This document shows, piece by piece, positions 60,399 to 64,000 of a stretch of DNA of 64,000 bases. Positions within the stretch are counted from its first letter, which is position 1. The number at the start of each line of letters is the position of its first letter. Location of the stretch: contig CAIIXF020000012.1 in the NCBI GenBank assembly GCA_903813345.2, positions 7,773,615-7,837,614 on the forward strand, written 5' to 3'. The translations under genes were made by a program, and so were the position numbers. This stretch comes from Owenia fusiformis. Lineage: Eukaryota > Annelida > Polychaeta > Sabellida > Oweniidae. The notes below the pieces were generated by a model. That model was not told the origin of the DNA. It was given only the letters and a program-made list of their open reading frames with translations, and searched no databases.

Positions 60399-61310
60399 CA
60401 GGGCGAGCCAAAAAGGTAACCCAAACAAATCTTAATAATCCAGTCCACTCATCCTGCATGGATTTAGTGTCATATTTGGCAGAATTGAGTCTTGGTCAAT
60501 GTATTATCAATCTACCCAGTCTCAGTGGTCTCTAGTGGTCACGATTTTATGGCCATTTTATACCATGCCATGAAATATGGGTGTCATGCCTGGAGGCCAA
60601 CTTGAACGTATCGTGCGTTGTTGTTCAAATCAGGAGCATAAAAATCATGTGTTATGACTCTCATCTTCATTCTTATCTCTTGTTTTAATGTTTCAAGTGT
60701 TGTTAGTATCGAAAAAAGGTCCACGGATAAAAAAAAAACTGGTGGTATTGATGTCCAGTCAGGCACATTTCGATATTTTGAGCACGTTTTGTAAATGGCC
60801 ATAAAATCGTGACTATTAAGGATAGATCAATGACACTTAGCAGAATTGAGTCTTGGTCAATGTATTATCAATCTACCCAGTCTCAGTGGTCTCTAGTGGT
60901 CACGATTTTATGGCCATTTTATACCATGCCATGAAATATGGGTGTCATGCCTGGAGGCCAACTTGAACGTATCGTGCGTTGTTGTTCAAATCAGGAGCAT
61001 AAAAATCATGTGTTATGACTCTCATCTTCATTCTTATCTCTTGTTTTAATGTTTCAAGTGTTGTTAGTATCGAAAAAAGGTCCACGGATAAAAAAAAAAC
61101 TGGTGGTATTGATGTCCAGTCAGGCACATTTCGATATTTTGAGCACGTTTTGTAAATGGCCATAAAATCGTGACTATTAAGGATAGATCAATGACACTTA
61201 GTAGAATGAAATAACATTGAACAAGGTTATTGTGCCAAATATGATGTCAAACCCATGCTGAATGACTGGGTTATTAACAAACATTTGGTTGGGTTACCTT
61301 TTTTGGCTCA
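60399..61310. mobile_element. Mariner-type MITE with an internal tandem duplication
   Basis: The left end CAGGGCGAGCCAAAAAGGTA follows TA. The right end, as complement GAGCCAAAAAAGGTAACCCA, lies at about 61291-61310. The terminal arms are about 75 bases. Inside are two identical 361-bp units (60479-60839, 60840-61200), each of which also contains an inner inverted pair around GGCCATAAAATCGTGA. No transposase. Confidence 0.75.
60479..61200. repeat. Perfect tandem duplication, 2 x 361 bp
   Basis: The units begin GCAGAATTGAGTCTTGGTCA and appear identical base for base, including a run of nine A. Such identity points to a very recent duplication or an assembly error. Confidence 0.9.
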
Positions 61311-61439
61311 TATTAATAAACTGATGTCAGGGACAGGGATATTTAACATTTTGTTGCCTTTTCAAGGACATTTTTTGACCACTGATTGTAACAAATCGTT
61401 CTCTGTTTTACCAGAAAAGGTATATTATATATCAAATTG

Positions 61440-62225
61440 AATTTAAAAGGAAAAAACATTTGATAATTTAACAGATATCAACTAAAAGTAGGGCTTCCCC
61501 TATATTTCACCTGGCATTTGCTGTTTTTCTACCTTTTTTTACATAATCCTTTCCTGAAAACCTCAAAAAACTGTTTTCAGGACAAAATAAGCCTTTACAA
61601 ATAATTTAGTTGTGCTATTGAGTTCAAATATGACATATCTTGGAAGTAATTAAACAAAAGTAAGGTCACCCCAAAAGTGGGTGTGGTTAAATATTGAAAT
61701 TTCAAATATTATTTTCACGCTCAATATTCACTTAATGACCCTGATAGTTATCAAAGACAATGTTCAGGTGTACAATACCCTCCTTGATATTTTTCATGCA
61801 ATTCTGATAAATTGATACAGAAATAAATACATTGTTATATTAAATTCGGGCTATTTGATGGCCTATTTTCAGATATTTGGCGCTAGAAATGCCAATTATT
61901 GCACTCAAATAGTTGGTTAACAATTTTTAGTTGCTCTTATGTCAGTAAACTATCATAATATTACTCGTTTAGTTGACAAGAGTATTCCATTTTGATATAA
62001 AAAAATATTTACAATCCCATACTCAAATTTGGAGGGGGGTACCTGGAATGTGACATTTCATATTTGTCCACTGCATATATTTTTCTATATTTTTGATATG
62101 TTTTTCAACTGGTATCAATATACAATATAAGCCTAATTTAAAAACTGTTGCAATTTTTGGGATGTTAAACTTCCATTTGCCTAGCCTATTAATGATTGCT
62201 AACTTTATGGAATTGTATATGTACC
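61440..62225 (-). repeat. Dispersed repeat, copy B (next to assembly gap)
   Basis: This matches copy A at 57390-58100 in the opposite orientation, best at 62030-62165. The shared fragment GGTGACCTTACTTTTGTTTA lies further in. It abuts the run of Ns, so the open frame that appears to extend the GT61 exon across the gap is not trustworthy. Confidence 0.6.
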
Positions 62226-62233
62226 ACATAGCT

Positions 62234-62256
62234 NNNNNNNNNNNNNNNNNNNNNNN
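62234..62256. other. Assembly gap (23 N)
   Basis: The run of 23 N separates a repeat (left) from the GT61 exon (right). The true length is unknown. Confidence 0.99.
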
Positions 62257-63165
62257 ATTTCTAGAGGGAAATAAAGTCTGGAGTGAAGAATTCATGAACG
62301 CAGTGCAAGCGACATATATTTTGATCTCAGTGCGCTGGTCTATAAATCCAATATACCGTGATAGTCTTGGTAGAGATTCCACCATTCCGTGGTAAAACGC
62401 TGCTGACCAAAATTGTGTTATTACAAATACTTCTCTGTAACGGGGCAATTTATCCAGTTTATCTTTGATAGTCGTGATAAAATGCTTTTTGGAAGCTTGA
62501 ATCGCCTCGGGTCTGGCGAGACAACTATATGGTATAACTTGCAGGTCGCCGACAAAAACTACACCATCATTCGAGATGATTCCATTTTGTATTAAATGAA
62601 TGAAACTAGATACTGTCCCCAATTGGAATACTTCCTTTGTAAGTTTATAATTTAGTGGTAATTTGAATCGCAGTTTGGGCTCAGGTCTCTGTGCAGAAAA
62701 GGTCTTCTCTATATTTGTAGTACAGGAGTTGGAATATCTTATATTGCCTTTATAATTGGCAAGTGCCGTACACAATGATTTGCTTCCTATCCATTGAAAT
62801 ACATCATGTCCATCTTTGTCAGAATCCATTATTTGAAAAAGCAACGTTTTGATATTGTACTCTGTGGCAATGTGGATGAAATAATCATCTCGACTTGAAG
62901 TAACGTCTTTGAATTTGCCAGATTGGGGCATTGAAAAACGAGCCTCTAGAATCCCCTTCGATCTGTGTTCATCCAAATGCTGTTCTATCGTAACACGGCT
63001 ATCGGAAATTGCAACGAAATGTGGATGGATGTCACCGTAGTGCCTTGAACTCTTGTATGCCGGTTTGGGAGGCTCGTTTTGTGTCGTTTCTAACATGATG
63101 AGGCTGAACACTGTTATTACTGCTAGGAAAATGATAGACAGCATGATTTTCCTTAGATGCTTCAT
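62257..63165 (-). CDS. GT61-family glycosyltransferase, N-terminal exon, 303 aa visible
   Basis: I start at ATG 63165. The open frame goes back to 63261, but this Met gives a standard type II topology: MKHLRK, then a membrane segment at about 8-25 (MLSIIFLAVITVFSLIM), then a lumenal domain. Residues 200-300 contain GVVFVGDL, EVFVITQFWSAAFYHGMVES and LPRLSRYIGFI, which fit the GT61 (DUF563) core with its His...Glu-x-Leu-Pro-Arg motif. GT61 enzymes transfer sugars such as xylose or GlcNAc in the secretory pathway; the donor and acceptor here are unknown. The exon runs into an assembly gap at 62256, and what lies beyond is repeat, so the C-terminal half is missing from this window. It is on the same strand as the GT49 gene, about 5 kb upstream of that gene's first visible exon. 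Confidence 0.75.
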
Positions 63166-63526
63166 TCTCAATCCAAATATACATAAAGACACTTTGCTAT
63201 TGTAATCATACACTGGCGTTAAACATATCTTAAACACCATGCCCAGTAACATAAAACTCAAGGCACATGTTTCTATATGGTGTTTTATTAAATCCTTTAT
63301 ATAACTCCTCTGTTATATTTTTTTCTAGCACGCCTGATATCGATGTGAATTTAATTATACCGATGATTCAATAAACAGGCTATACATATTAAGCGTATGT
63401 TGATCAGTGAGCGAGTAAATATACTCCTCAACAAGGCACAGACGTGAACAATATCGTACCTAAAACACAGCATTGTGGTCTCAGTTCTAGAACTTATCAC
63501 TGTGTAACATATGTAAAAATTTGAAC

Positions 63527-64000
63527 GGTTTGGCTGGAAACCTGTAGACAAGCCTCGATAGACAATATTTTAGGACGGAAAATCTAAAATGGCAGCCTTA
63601 ACATTTACCCAGAATGCCCAAAAACGAATCAGTTCTAAACTTTAATACATAGAAAGATCCCTGAAAATTTCAGATGAATCCCTCAAATGGTTTGGCTGAA
63701 AATCTGTAGACAAGTCTTGAAAGTGAAGATTTTAGGACGGAAAATCCAAAATGGCCACCTTAAAATTTACTCACAATGGCCAAAAACTAATCAGTTCTTG
63801 ACATTGATACGTAGAAACATCCCTGAAAATTTCAGATGAATCCCTCAAATGGTTTGGCTTGAAACCTGTAGATCTAGACAAGTCTTGAAAGTGCAGATTT
63901 TAGAACGGAAAATCCAAAATGGCTAACTTAAAATTTACTCACAATGGCCAAAAACTAATCAGTTCTTAACATTGATACGTAGAAACATCCCTGAAAATTT
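63527..64000. repeat. Satellite-like array, about 162-bp unit, at the window edge
   Basis: Units start at 63527, 63689 and 63851 (GGTTTGGCTGGAAACCTGTA and variants), with the last cut by the window end. Units 2 and 3 are closer to each other than to unit 1, and unit 3 carries a small insertion (GATCTA) near its start. Confidence 0.9.

Noticed and set aside
60584-61163. Two identical 72-codon minus-strand open frames
   Set aside because: They result from the 361-bp tandem duplication within a MITE. The sequence is also self-complementary and shows no known protein.
62023-62233. Continuation of the GT61 frame beyond the N run
   Set aside because: The sequence left of the gap is a dispersed repeat also found at 57390, so the joined frame is accidental.

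Overview
The window is AT-rich animal (metazoan) genomic DNA. Its genes are split by introns with GT/AG splice sites, have long repeat-filled introns, and end near AATAAA-type signals. No bacterial or viral gene organisation is visible. The gene families and the many TA-flanked and fold-back DNA elements fit a marine invertebrate, perhaps a lophotrochozoan such as a mollusc, but the sequence alone does not settle the phylum.

Layout. (1) Positions 1-4951 hold no gene I can support. (2) 5005-11026 (+) is a seven-exon gene for a secreted VCBS/FG-GAP-like protein with three Asp-rich putative calcium loops. All splice phases agree and give 424 residues. (3) 11027-16967 is filled with transposons, including a 2.1-kb element with perfect 77-bp inverted ends. 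(4) 16968-21835 (+) is a four-exon fatty-acid-binding protein (133 residues) with the classic FABP exon pattern. (5) 23542-28899 (-) is a complete seven-exon TANGO2 homologue (314 residues), convergent with the FABP gene. Its first intron holds a LINE fragment and a 13-bp minisatellite that was split by a mariner-type MITE. (6) 28900-43237 is a gene-poor tract of hairpins, duplications and relics. (7) 43238-57355 (-) carries four exons of a GT49 (LARGE/B4GAT1-like) glycosyltransferase. Its introns have absorbed a 7.4-kb segment with inverted ends and a 3.2-kb insertion with G-run ends. (8) 57356-62233 is repeats and broken coding relics. (9) 62257-63165 (-) is the first coding exon of a type II membrane protein of the GT61 family, cut by an assembly gap. 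(10) The right edge runs into a satellite of about 162 bp.

The genes do not form an operon or one pathway. Two Golgi-type glycosyltransferases (GT49, GT61) lie on the same strand, and TANGO2 is linked to Golgi/lipid handling, but I see no evidence that they are co-regulated. The most notable content is the transposon landscape. It includes several complete elements with target duplications, nested insertions, one insertion site that can be compared with an uninterrupted copy, and an inverted repeat whose arms are about 97% identical. I did not find a clearly new functional system. The strongest candidates for something undescribed are four non-autonomous elements (12011-14157, 19906-20792, 43961-51345, 52494-55651).
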